Origin: Oscillospiraceae bacterium
GTDB lineage: Bacteria; Bacillota; Clostridia; Oscillospirales; Oscillospiraceae
DNA: 6,038 bases
Direction of reading: 5' to 3'
Assembly: GCA_016290695.1 (NCBI GenBank)
Contig: JAEEUX010000156.1
Span: forward strand, 1-6,038
A model generated the notes under the pieces. It searched no databases. It was not told where the DNA came from and saw only the letters and a program-made list of their open reading frames with translations. Position numbers and translations under genes: made by a program. Positions 1-5,922 of the stretch are shown here, piece by piece; the first letter of the stretch is position 1, and the number at the start of each line of letters is the position of its first letter.

Positions 1-566
1 CAGCAAAAACCATAAGCTGCGCAAGGGAAAACATTCTCGAGGACAGTCTATGCATCGTTCTTCTCGATAAGGACGGGATTCTCCCTGCCATTCCAGATCC
101 TTCGGACGCGACGTATTGCGTTCAAAGACCGTCTGAGGAACAATTCACCGCCGTATGCAACGAGTTTTGGTGGTGTCTCAACAACGTCGCGAAGGGGCTT
201 TGGCGAAATGAAGTTACTTACGCACAGGATATGCTGAGCTCAGTCGTGAGAAAGCAGCTCGAAACTGTATTATCATGGAAGATCGGCATTCTTACCGATT
301 TCTCCGTCAGCGTCGGAAAATCCGGGAAGTATATGTATAAGTGGCTGACAAAGGAGGAATGGCAGGCTTACCTTGATACGTACAGCGGCGCAAAGGCGAG
401 TTCTATGTGGGAAAGTTTAGAGACTATGTGCAGGCTTTTTTACGGCGTGTCAAGCTGGGTCTCCGAACGCCTCGGCTTTAGCTTTAACAAATCCGAGGCG
501 GATAACAGTCTTCTTTATATGAGGAGGCTGAAGGAATTATCGCCGGACGCCGCCGAGATATTCTGA
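1..566 (+). CDS. aadE: Aminoglycoside 6-adenylyltransferase (ANT(6)/AadE family), 3' part only
   Basis: The reading frame is open from the left edge (first whole codon at base 3) to the TGA at 564-566 and gives 187 residues. The family is usually about 285-300 residues, so roughly the first third is outside the window. That missing part holds the nucleotidyltransferase G-S-x-x-D catalytic motif, so activity cannot be judged here. The visible part matches the family closely: NEFWWCLNNVAKGLWR (residues 53-68 of the fragment), then VRKQLETVLSWKIGI, then FSVSVGKSGKYMYKWL (100-115), all hallmarks of ANT(6). Family members transfer AMP from ATP to the 6-hydroxyl of streptomycin in the cytoplasm. 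A shorter start at the ATG at 231 is possible on paper, but conserved family sequence runs continuously upstream of it, so 231 is an internal Met. The gene converges on the FtsA-like gene. GC is near 48% in the two 60-base lines I counted, against about 55% in one line of the neighbour. The symbol is a family-level assignment; the substrate is inferred. Confidence 0.9.
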   Translation, partial: AKTISCARENILEDSLCIVLLDKDGILPAIPDPSDATYCVQRPSEEQFTAVCNEFWWCLNNVAKGLWRNEVTYAQDMLSSVVRKQLETVLSWKIGILTDFSVSVGKSGKYMYKWLTKEEWQAYLDTYSGAKASSMWESLETMCRLFYGVSSWVSERLGFSFNKSEADNSLLYMRRLKELSPDAAEIF

Positions 567-632
567 ATCGCCGTTCCTGTATTAGCGGGCATAGCCATAA
601 ATGATATACTGATACAAATTAATCTAATTCAG

Positions 633-670
633 AAAAAACGCCCCGTTTGCCATTTTGGCAAACGGGGCGT
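633..670 (-). terminator. Intrinsic terminator of the FtsA-like gene, between convergent genes
   Basis: Bases 638-652 and 656-670 form a perfect 15-bp inverted repeat (ACGCCCCGTTTGCCA and its complement) with a 3-base loop. Read on the minus strand, the stem is followed directly by a run of six T (complement of the A run at 633-638), which is the classic rho-independent layout. It begins about 46 bases after the minus-strand stop codon. On the plus strand the stem is followed by CACTGATATTTG, a poor U tract, so it should work mainly for the minus strand. It could still slow or stop readthrough from the adenylyltransferase gene, which has no other visible terminator. Confidence 0.93.
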
Positions 671-715
671 CACTGATATTTGTTATACCATGCATTGCAT
701 TCAATTAAAGCTTGC

Positions 716-2719
716 TCACTGACAGCGGATTTCTATTATGTCGCCGTTCTGTAAAATCTGCTGGAAAAGACCGTTTTGTCCGTTTATTTTCAGGAGCACG
801 GGTCTTTTCAGGTGTTCAAAATCGATGCCCGAGAATTGCAGCATATCCATAAGATAATAAGGCGAGCCGTCCTCCTTCGCGGGAAAACTTCTCTGAACCT
901 CGTTGAGGATTACCGTAAGCTCGTTTCTGTTGAGCGCTGCGCCGGGCTCGGTTTCCTGACCGGCCGCCGCGGAGGTATCAATCGAAATGCTTGAAGTGTA
1001 GTTATATTCATGTGTTCCTGCGCTTACGCTGACAGGCTCCGCTTTCTCGTCTCCGTCCTCTGCTTCGTCAAGCTCGTCCGGTTCCGCAGACTCAAGCTCG
1101 TCGGAATCGAGCGTGAATTCTCCAAACGCTTCGTCCGGCTCGGCGGTGAGATCGTCGCCCGAATGGAGGGGCGTATCGAGGTCGCACTCCATGCCGTCTA
1201 TATACACCTTGCCTGTAAAGTCCATGCCCAGGACCTCGCGAACCGTGTGCAGCTCGCTTAGGCCGTGTGTGGCAGGGACAAAGGTAATCTCGTCGCCCGC
1301 ATAGACGACCGTGGTCGCGGAAACATCCTTGCCGTTGCATTTCAAAACGGCGGGAGTCGCCGGTTTGCCGCGAAACACGCATTTCTGTCCGTTAATCTTA
1401 ATCGTCTGCGTGGGGCCCGAGCGGCCAATCATATCAACGTAAGTGTAGCCGTTCATGAGAAGGATCTCCTGAATGGTAAGCGTTCCGTTATGGAAAAGCT
1501 TCGCTGGCTGACCGTTCAGCATGACGACGTAGCTGTTGTTTATAAGGCCCATTCCCGCGGAAATGGCTATGCCGAGCGGCGTCGCATATTCGGGGTCGTT
1601 AAGCTCGTAATTATCGGAAAAGGCGCTCTTTTCAAAGTTCGCTCCGGCAATGGCAATGCGGCGCATGTCCATATTGAGGAACTTTGCCATAAGTTCGCGC
1701 AGACCGACGAGCTTGCTTCCGCCGCCGGAAAGGAAAAGAGCCGACGGTGCACCGCCGTTTATCTCCACAATTTTGCGTGCGACCTCATCCGCAAGAGAAT
1801 CCGCCGCATTTTGCGCGACCTTCTCCACTTCCTGAACGCTGACCGTCTGCTCAAAGCCGAGAATATCCTTAAAGCTGAGCTCCGGTTCCGTTCTCATCTT
1901 CTGTTTAAGCTGCTCCGCCGTCGCGAAATCCACCAGAAACTCGCGCATGATAGCCTCGGTAATCTCGTCGCCCGCAAGAGTTGCCATCGTATAGGAAACT
2001 ATGCTTCCGTCCCGGCAGACGGCGATATCCGAGGTTCCTGCGCCGATATCGGCAAGAACAAGGTTGAGCAGGCGAAGCTCCGCGGGGATAGCCGCATTCA
2101 TTGCCGCAATAGGTTCAAGCGTGAGGCTTACTATTTCAAGCTTGGCAAGGCGCATCGCGCTGTAAAGACTTTCCACGACCTCGTTGGGCAAGAAAGTTCC
2201 CACGATGTCGGCCTCAAGTTCGGTTCCGTTATGTCCAAGGAGCGTGGACATGGGATAATGGTCGAGCTGATACTGTGAAACGGTATAGCCGACCATGAAG
2301 AACTGCCTGCGTTCTTCGTTAAGGTCAAAAAGCGACCTCTCCGCCTCGGAAACGGCGCCTGCCTCGAGCTGACCGATAAGGTCCTCATCAATGGTCCTTG
2401 CCTTCGGAAGCTCGATTTTGAAATGAGCCGTCGTCGTTTTAAGCGAGCGTCCGGCGGCGGCGACGCAGACTCTCGAGAGATGAACCTGAAGCTTTTCCTC
2501 AAGACGCCCCGTAACTATGCGGGCAACGTCAGCTACAAGCTCGATATTCTCTATCTGCCCGTCCACCATAGCTCGTTTCTTATGCTCCTCGCGCTCGATC
2601 GCAAGCACCTTGAGCCTGTCGCCTTCCATTTTTCCGATGACGCCGATAACGCTTCTCGTCCCTATATCAAGAGCGAAAATAAGATCGCTGTCCTGTTCTC
2701 TGAAATAATTTTCCTCCAT
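716..2719 (-). CDS. FtsA-type actin-fold protein with a C-terminal beta-grasp-like extension
   Basis: The protein has 667 residues; ordinary FtsA is about 400-440. Residues 1-390 are an FtsA/PilM-class actin-like ATPase: phosphate-1 motif DIGTRS (18-23), an FtsA-style 1C region ending in LEADIVGTF (168-176), phosphate-2 motif DIGAGTSD (224-231), adenosine motif SGGGSKLVGL (331-340) and the closing PEYATPLGIAIS (376-387). All ATP-site motifs look intact. The C-terminal amphipathic membrane helix of FtsA is not seen. Instead there are NG...GD-type beta-grasp-like segments (about 396-482, 488-526 and 600-667) and an acidic linker (about 526-598). No signal peptide or membrane span is visible, so the protein is probably cytoplasmic. 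The ATG at 2717-2719 is chosen because the next Met (residue 31) lies after phosphate-1 and a G-rich Shine-Dalgarno sits 5 bases upstream. The gene is monocistronic, with no ftsQ or ftsZ beside it, so a paralogue of division FtsA is more likely than FtsA itself. The exact role is unknown. Confidence 0.9.
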   Translation of the reverse strand: MEENYFREQDSDLIFALDIGTRSVIGVIGKMEGDRLKVLAIEREEHKKRAMVDGQIENIELVADVARIVTGRLEEKLQVHLSRVCVAAAGRSLKTTTAHFKIELPKARTIDEDLIGQLEAGAVSEAERSLFDLNEERRQFFMVGYTVSQYQLDHYPMSTLLGHNGTELEADIVGTFLPNEVVESLYSAMRLAKLEIVSLTLEPIAAMNAAIPAELRLLNLVLADIGAGTSDIAVCRDGSIVSYTMATLAGDEITEAIMREFLVDFATAEQLKQKMRTEPELSFKDILGFEQTVSVQEVEKVAQNAADSLADEVARKIVEINGGAPSALFLSGGGSKLVGLRELMAKFLNMDMRRIAIAGANFEKSAFSDNYELNDPEYATPLGIAISAGMGLINNSYVVMLNGQPAKLFHNGTLTIQEILLMNGYTYVDMIGRSGPTQTIKINGQKCVFRGKPATPAVLKCNGKDVSATTVVYAGDEITFVPATHGLSELHTVREVLGMDFTGKVYIDGMECDLDTPLHSGDDLTAEPDEAFGEFTLDSDELESAEPDELDEAEDGDEKAEPVSVSAGTHEYNYTSSISIDTSAAAGQETEPGAALNRNELTVILNEVQRSFPAKEDGSPYYLMDMLQFSGIDFEHLKRPVLLKINGQNGLFQQILQNGDIIEIRCQ

Positions 2720-2724
2720 CGTTA

Positions 2725-2731
2725 CACCCCC
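2725..2731 (-). promoter_or_regulatory. G-rich ribosome binding site of the FtsA-like gene
   Basis: On the minus strand GGGGGTG lies 5 bases before the ATG. It equals GGAGGTG with one A-to-G change, which still pairs with the anti-Shine-Dalgarno through a G-U wobble. The other two complete genes in the window use a plain AGGAGG at 8 bases, so this site is atypical and perhaps weaker. It supports the chosen start. Confidence 0.65.
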
Positions 2732-2839
2732 GCGTATGAAGAAGCTTTATAAACGCAAAAGCATTTTGAGCGCACCCGGGCTATGTCATTTCGCAACGCT
2801 CGGGAAATTGTCACAAATAATCATAACTTAACAATTTAC

Positions 2840-2868
2840 ATTATAATGCTATATTTGGTTTTTTGCAA
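2840..2868 (-). promoter_or_regulatory. Probable sigma-A promoter of the FtsA-like gene
   Basis: On the minus strand a -35-like TTGCAA (2868 to 2863, 4 of 6 matches to TTGACA) is followed after 17 bases by a perfect -10 TATAAT (2845 to 2840). Transcription would start near 2833 and leave a leader of about 114 bases before the ATG. Because ATTATAAT is near-palindromic, a -10-like hexamer also reads on the plus strand, but I see no -35 for it at the right distance. Confidence 0.55.
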
Positions 2869-2962
2869 GAAAAATACATCCGTGCAGCATTAACCGAGCC
2901 TCATTTTATCAAAAACCGGCAAATTTACTTCTTTCACTTTGTAAAAAGTCACAGAGGATCGT

Positions 2963-3006
2963 TTTATACATAAAGCACAAAACTCATTTTAGTCTTTATG
3001 TATAAA
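2963..3006. promoter_or_regulatory. 13-bp perfect inverted repeat upstream of the methyltransferase promoter (possible operator)
   Basis: TTTATACATAAAG at 2963-2975 is repeated as its exact reverse complement at 2994-3006, with an 18-base gap, ending 5 bases before the -35 hexamer. Centre-to-centre distance of the arms is 31 bases, about three helical turns, which would suit a dimeric activator or looping repressor. A nested 7-bp repeat (CTCATTT at 2983-2989, AAATGAG at 3004-3010) shares the right arm. There is no T run after it and it lies upstream of the promoter, so it is not a terminator. The regulator is not encoded in this window. Confidence 0.55.
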
Positions 3007-3011
3007 TGAGA

Positions 3012-3040
3012 TTGACAAATCTTATGTCAAATTATATAAT
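3012..3040 (+). promoter_or_regulatory. Consensus sigma-A promoter of the methyltransferase-like gene
   Basis: A perfect TTGACA (3012-3017), a 17-base spacer and a perfect TATAAT (3035-3040) give a full-consensus housekeeping promoter. Start of transcription is expected near 3047, with a leader of about 95 bases. The -35 hexamer is also the left arm of an inverted repeat whose right arm, TGTCAA (3025-3030), lies in the spacer, so a repressor bound there would block RNA polymerase. A promoter this strong on a metabolic gene usually implies either high expression or tight repression. Confidence 0.88.
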
Positions 3041-3141
3041 TTTATCATTCCTTTGATGGATTAATTCGGCATTTATGCTCAATCACGAAACTATATTACT
3101 GCTTATGTATCATTCTATATGTTATTCAGGAGGAAATTTAC

Positions 3142-4224
3142 ATGACTATTCCTGCATTTGACCCCAAGGAGCTCGAAAAAAAAGGCGAATCTTTTTCGCT
3201 TTACGGCCCCGTCCCCATCTTTAACTATCCCGTTTCGAGGCGCGAAGCATACATTTCCGCCGTGCGTGACCGCAAGGCGATTTGGGAGATAACCGGCCTC
3301 GAAACGCGTCTTTTCACCCCGCGCCTCCTGCCCGATAATGTCGCCCGCGCCTTTGTTTTCGAGCAAAGACCCTTTGATAATGTCAAGGAGGGCGGCGGCA
3401 AGGATATGTTCGGCGTCGAATGGGAGTATATACCCGTCGCGGGCGGTTCGATGGAGAAGCCGGGTCAGGTCCTGCTTGAAGACATGAACGACTGGCCCGA
3501 GGTCCTGAATTGGCCCGACGTGGACAGTTGGCCCTGGGAGGAAAGCGCGAAGGAAAACGCCTCCTATGTCGAGGGCGATTTTGCGCTTCAGGTTTGGTTT
3601 CAGACCGGCTGGTTCGAGCGCATAATCTCCTTCATGGAGTTCGAGGGCGCGATAATGTCGCTTATTGACGATGAACAGCAGGACGCCGTCAAGGCATTCC
3701 TCGATAAGCTTGCCGACCTTTATATAAACATTCTCGACCATTACATGGATTATTTCCCGCAGACTGCCGCCTTCTACATGCATGATGACTGGGGCTCTCA
3801 GAAAGAAACCTTCTTCTCCCCAGACGTTGTCTCCGAAATGATAGTTCCCTCCATGAGAAAGGTCACCGACCATATTCACAAGAGGGGCCGCGTCGCCGAG
3901 CTGCATTCCTGCGGCCAGATAAAGAAGCAGGTCCCCAACATCATCGCCGCCGGATGGGACACCTGGAGCGGCCAGATAATGAACGACACCCACGCCATCT
4001 ATGAGGAATACGGCGACAAGCTCGTCGTCGGCGTCGTCCCCGAGCAGTTTGATCCCGCGACGACGAGCGAGGATGAGCAAAGGCGCCTTGCTCGCGAGTT
4101 CGCCGCGAAATTCTGCCAGCCCGGGAAACCGAGCGTCGTAAATCTCAACGGGACAGCCTGCCTCACGGCGGCATACCGCGAGGAGCTTTACAAGGAGTCC
4201 CGCATCCGCTACGCCTCGAAATAA
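3142..4224 (+). CDS. Uroporphyrinogen decarboxylase superfamily protein, probable zinc/corrinoid-type methyltransferase
   Basis: The protein has 360 residues, typical for the superfamily. Recognisable parts are MHDDWGSQKETFFSPD (213-228), the usual centre of URO-D-like barrels, and ELHSCGQIKKQVPNIIAAGWD (253-273), read in two pieces: the His255-x-Cys257 pair and the following Ile/Ala-Gly-Trp-Asp turn. In MtaA-type methyltransferases His-x-Cys plus a later Cys bind zinc that activates the thiol methyl acceptor. Here Cys340 (in NGTACL) or Cys325 could be the third ligand. These features point away from haem-pathway HemE and toward methyl transfer from or to a corrinoid protein, but the methyl donor cannot be told. 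A W-P rich stretch lies at 117-132. No corrinoid protein, reactivase or partner methyltransferase is adjacent. AGGAGG (3128-3133) sits 8 bases before the ATG, which fixes the start. The product should be cytoplasmic, with no signal peptide. The gene is a single unit between its promoter and a terminator. Confidence 0.88.
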   Translation: MTIPAFDPKELEKKGESFSLYGPVPIFNYPVSRREAYISAVRDRKAIWEITGLETRLFTPRLLPDNVARAFVFEQRPFDNVKEGGGKDMFGVEWEYIPVAGGSMEKPGQVLLEDMNDWPEVLNWPDVDSWPWEESAKENASYVEGDFALQVWFQTGWFERIISFMEFEGAIMSLIDDEQQDAVKAFLDKLADLYINILDHYMDYFPQTAAFYMHDDWGSQKETFFSPDVVSEMIVPSMRKVTDHIHKRGRVAELHSCGQIKKQVPNIIAAGWDTWSGQIMNDTHAIYEEYGDKLVVGVVPEQFDPATTSEDEQRRLAREFAAKFCQPGKPSVVNLNGTACLTAAYREELYKESRIRYASK

Positions 4225-4237
4225 TCCTGTTTATCAC

Positions 4238-4278
4238 AAAATCCCGAAGGTACAGCACAGCTTATCCTTCGGGATTTT
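4238..4278 (+). terminator. Intrinsic terminator of the methyltransferase-like gene
   Basis: AAAATCCCGAAGG (4238-4250) pairs exactly with CCTTCGGGATTTT (4266-4278), giving a 13-bp stem with a 15-base loop, starting 13 bases after the TAA. The run of four T lies in the stem base and is followed by CCCTCTTG, so the U tract is short but adequate. It separates this gene from the acyltransferase gene, which has its own promoter. Confidence 0.85.
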
Positions 4279-4353
4279 CCCTCTTGTAATGGGCTTTTCA
4301 TCGTTTTCTCGCTGCCATACTGATGGTTTTTCACAATTTTTGTTTTAATGCTG

Positions 4354-4382
4354 TTGACTTTTTTAAGCATATTGTATATTAT
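4354..4382 (+). promoter_or_regulatory. Probable sigma-A promoter of the acyltransferase gene
   Basis: TTGACT (4354-4359, 5 of 6 matches), a 17-base spacer and TATTAT (4377-4382, 5 of 6) form a good promoter. Overlapping alternatives for the -10 exist (TATATT at 4375, TATAAA at 4380), but with poorer spacing. The transcript would start near 4389 and carry a leader of about 85 bases. Confidence 0.72.
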
Positions 4383-4431
4383 AAACATGTTTTAATAGTT
4401 AAAGGTATTAGGTATTCGCAGAAAAAATACG

Positions 4432-4452
4432 GCGGCGCAGCCTTGCGTCCGC
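4432..4452 (+). other. GC-rich leader hairpin just before the acyltransferase ribosome binding site
   Basis: GCGGCGCA (4432-4439) pairs with TGCG (4444-4447) and CCGC (4449-4452), giving 8 bp with one bulged T (4448) and a GCCT loop. It ends 8 bases before AGGAGG (4460-4465). It lacks a T run, so it is not a terminator. It may protect the 5' end of the message or affect ribosome access; chance pairing in a GC-rich patch cannot be excluded. Confidence 0.4.
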
Positions 4453-4473
4453 GACTTTCAGGAGGTTCGGAAA

Positions 4474-5850
4474 ATGGATAACGCTCTGGTTCCCAAGCCC
4501 AAAAAAGAAATGGCGCTAACCGTCGAGTTCTGGCGGTTCCTGTTCACGGTATTCGTAAGCCTTTACCACTTTGAAATATTCTTCCCAAAAAGCAGACTTT
4601 TAAGCTCCGGCTCAAGCGCCGTCGAGTTTTTCTATGTGCTGGCGGGTTTTCTGCTCGCAATATCCGCCACGAGCCGCCGTAAGCGCGCCGACGGGCCCTG
4701 CTCCGTCAGGGAAGCGCATCTCTGCGCCGTAGATTTCGTATGGAAGAAATTCAAGGCCATCGCGCCCGTGATCGTCGTTGCTCTGGCCGTAAACGTCTTC
4801 GTCTACCCGTCGTTTATGCCGATGGGCTTCATGGATAAGCTAAAAAGCTTCATGAACAGCGAATGGGAGGTTCTCATGCTCGTGGGAACGCCCTTCGGCT
4901 TCAATAACGGCATGGCACCGATAGTCCCGCTCTGGTATCTCACGCCGCTGCTCGTAGTCGGCTATGTTTACAGCTACCTGCTCAACCGGCACTACGATTT
5001 CACGTTTTTCCTCGCACCCGTCATAGGCATTACGTTTTATGTTTACTTCGGCCTCAACTCTTCAGTAATCCTCGACCACAGCGTCCAGATGGGCTTTTTC
5101 ACGGCGGGCATGGTCCGTGGAATATCGGAAATGAGCCTCGGCATTGCAATTTATCCGCTTTATAAAAAATTTTCCGCTATGGAACTTAAAAAGCCGGCAA
5201 TAATCCTTCTCTCGATAATCGAGCTATACGCCATTTACCGCTTCTTTGCGCTCACCTTCAATCAGGCGGTTGACCTCAACAATTTCCGCAGGCTGGTTTA
5301 CATAATTATTATCGTTTTCACATCGTTCCTGAACAAGAGTCTCTTTGCCCGTCTGCTCAACCGCAGAATATGGAAGCCGCTCGGCAGGGTCACTCTCGGC
5401 ATGTATATTTGCCACTATAACCTTATCATGGTCTATATGTCCCTGCTCGGCTGGGTGAAGATGAAGCTGTGGGCAAGCGCCGGGAAATCCGCCACCGCCG
5501 CCGCGTTCTCAAGCTTTCTGAAAAACACGGGCGGCTACAACGAAAAATTCAAGCCCATAGGCATGACGGTGAAGGACTGCATCCTTTACATTCTTCTTGT
5601 TTTCTTCGTCGCGCTTATAATTAAGCTCATCGTTTTCCTCATAAAGAAGCTTTACGAAAAGCTGAAAAGCGTCTACGCCGCAAAAGAGCAGGAAAGGTTT
5701 GCAGCAGCAGCCGCAGAGCTCGCCGCCGAAGAACCAAACGCCGCACCCGAGGCGGCGGAAGGCCCCGTAGCCGCAGAAGCGGAACCCGGCGCCGAATCAC
5801 CCTCCAATACTGTCGAAGAGGCAAACGAACAGGATATAATAAGCAAATAA
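4474..5850 (+). CDS. Acyltransferase-3 family integral membrane protein with Ala/Glu-rich tail
   Basis: The protein has 458 residues. Its N-terminus EFWRFLFTVFVSLYHF (18-33) carries the family's Arg21-x10-His32 pair, the likely catalytic/acyl-binding residues, in the first membrane helix. VEFFYVLAGFLLA (50-62) matches the conserved second helix, PLWYLTPLL (152-160) a mid-protein family motif, and LGRVTLGMYICHYNL (303-317) the late helix that resembles 'lGkiSygiYliH'. About ten membrane spans can be counted by eye, the last at about 369-391. Family members (OatA, NodX and polysaccharide O-acetylases) move acyl groups across the membrane onto peptidoglycan, exopolysaccharide or lipid-linked sugars; the acceptor here is unknown. 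No extracellular SGNH domain is fused, so a partner could be needed. Residues 391-408 are basic and 409-450 are dominated by Ala, Glu and Pro, forming a probably cytoplasmic, disordered or helical tail that is not part of the core family. AGGAGG (4460-4465) at 8 bases supports the ATG. Confidence 0.9.
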   Translation: MDNALVPKPKKEMALTVEFWRFLFTVFVSLYHFEIFFPKSRLLSSGSSAVEFFYVLAGFLLAISATSRRKRADGPCSVREAHLCAVDFVWKKFKAIAPVIVVALAVNVFVYPSFMPMGFMDKLKSFMNSEWEVLMLVGTPFGFNNGMAPIVPLWYLTPLLVVGYVYSYLLNRHYDFTFFLAPVIGITFYVYFGLNSSVILDHSVQMGFFTAGMVRGISEMSLGIAIYPLYKKFSAMELKKPAIILLSIIELYAIYRFFALTFNQAVDLNNFRRLVYIIIIVFTSFLNKSLFARLLNRRIWKPLGRVTLGMYICHYNLIMVYMSLLGWVKMKLWASAGKSATAAAFSSFLKNTGGYNEKFKPIGMTVKDCILYILLVFFVALIIKLIVFLIKKLYEKLKSVYAAKEQERFAAAAAELAAEEPNAAPEAAEGPVAAEAEPGAESPSNTVEEANEQDIISK

Positions 5851-5865
5851 ACAAATAAGCAAAAC

Positions 5866-5905
5866 ACGGCGCTCTCCCTCTATTCTGAGGAAGAGCGCCG
5901 TATTT
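5866..5905. terminator. Terminator between convergent genes (likely bidirectional)
   Basis: ACGGCGCTCT (5866-5875) pairs with AGAGCGCCGT (5892-5901). After one C-A mismatch the stem continues for 4 more bp (5877-5880 with 5887-5890) around a 6-base loop. On the plus strand it is followed by ATTTAAAT, a weak U tract; on the minus strand it is followed by GTGTTTTGCTT. It starts 16 bases after the acyltransferase stop and lies 22 bases beyond the stop of the convergent minus-strand gene, so it probably serves both. Confidence 0.82.
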
Positions 5906-5922
5906 AAATAATCATTATGTTC

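Larger units (their letters stand above)
2720..3141. other. Divergent AT-rich intergenic region (422 bp)
   Basis: This stretch separates the divergent FtsA-like and methyltransferase genes and holds no credible gene. It contains the minus-strand promoter near 2840-2868, the plus-strand promoter at 3012-3040 and the inverted repeats around the latter. A GC-richer patch at about 2768-2805, with GAGCG/CGCTC arms (2768-2772 and 2797-2801), falls in the predicted leader of the minus-strand gene; the stem is only 5 bp with a 24-base loop, so I do not call it a structure. The stretch from about 2870 to 2960 shows nothing I can assign. The plus-strand leader (about 3047-3141) is AT-rich and too short and unstructured for a known riboswitch such as the cobalamin type. 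Confidence 0.7.

Noticed and set aside
1265..2278. Long plus-strand open frame (337 codons) opposite the FtsA-like gene
   Set aside because: It is an antisense shadow of the FtsA-type coding region, with a low-complexity Arg/His-rich product and no ribosome binding site.
2936..2949. Small hairpin ACTTT-GTAA-AAAGT in the divergent spacer
   Set aside because: A 5-bp A/T-dominated stem is expected by chance in this composition, and it is not placed at a promoter or gene end.
3041..3127. Possible riboswitch (cobalamin or SAM) before the methyltransferase-like gene
   Set aside because: The leader is under 100 bases, AT-rich and lacks the conserved cobalamin box or SAM helices.
3075..3161. A 28-codon open frame (ATG at 3075) in the methyltransferase leader, overlapping its ribosome binding site and start
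   Set aside because: It lacks a ribosome binding site at a proper distance, has no coding-like composition and resembles no leader peptide with repeated regulatory codons. It is most likely chance.
3115..4080. Long minus-strand open frame (321 codons) opposite the methyltransferase-like gene
   Set aside because: It is the antisense shadow of a recognisable URO-D family gene whose codon bias keeps the opposite strand open. Its protein matches nothing I know, and the plus-strand gene has the promoter, ribosome site and terminator.
5838..5863. Direct repeat AATAAGCAAA at 5838-5847 and 5854-5863 around the acyltransferase stop
   Set aside because: It is short, A-rich and lies between the stop and the terminator. 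No flanking element suggests an attachment site or insertion scar.
5639..5867. Minus-strand frames opposite the acyltransferase tail, rich in Arg/Leu or Ala/Ser
   Set aside because: They are complements of the Ala/Glu repeat-like codons of the tail; no independent signals support them.
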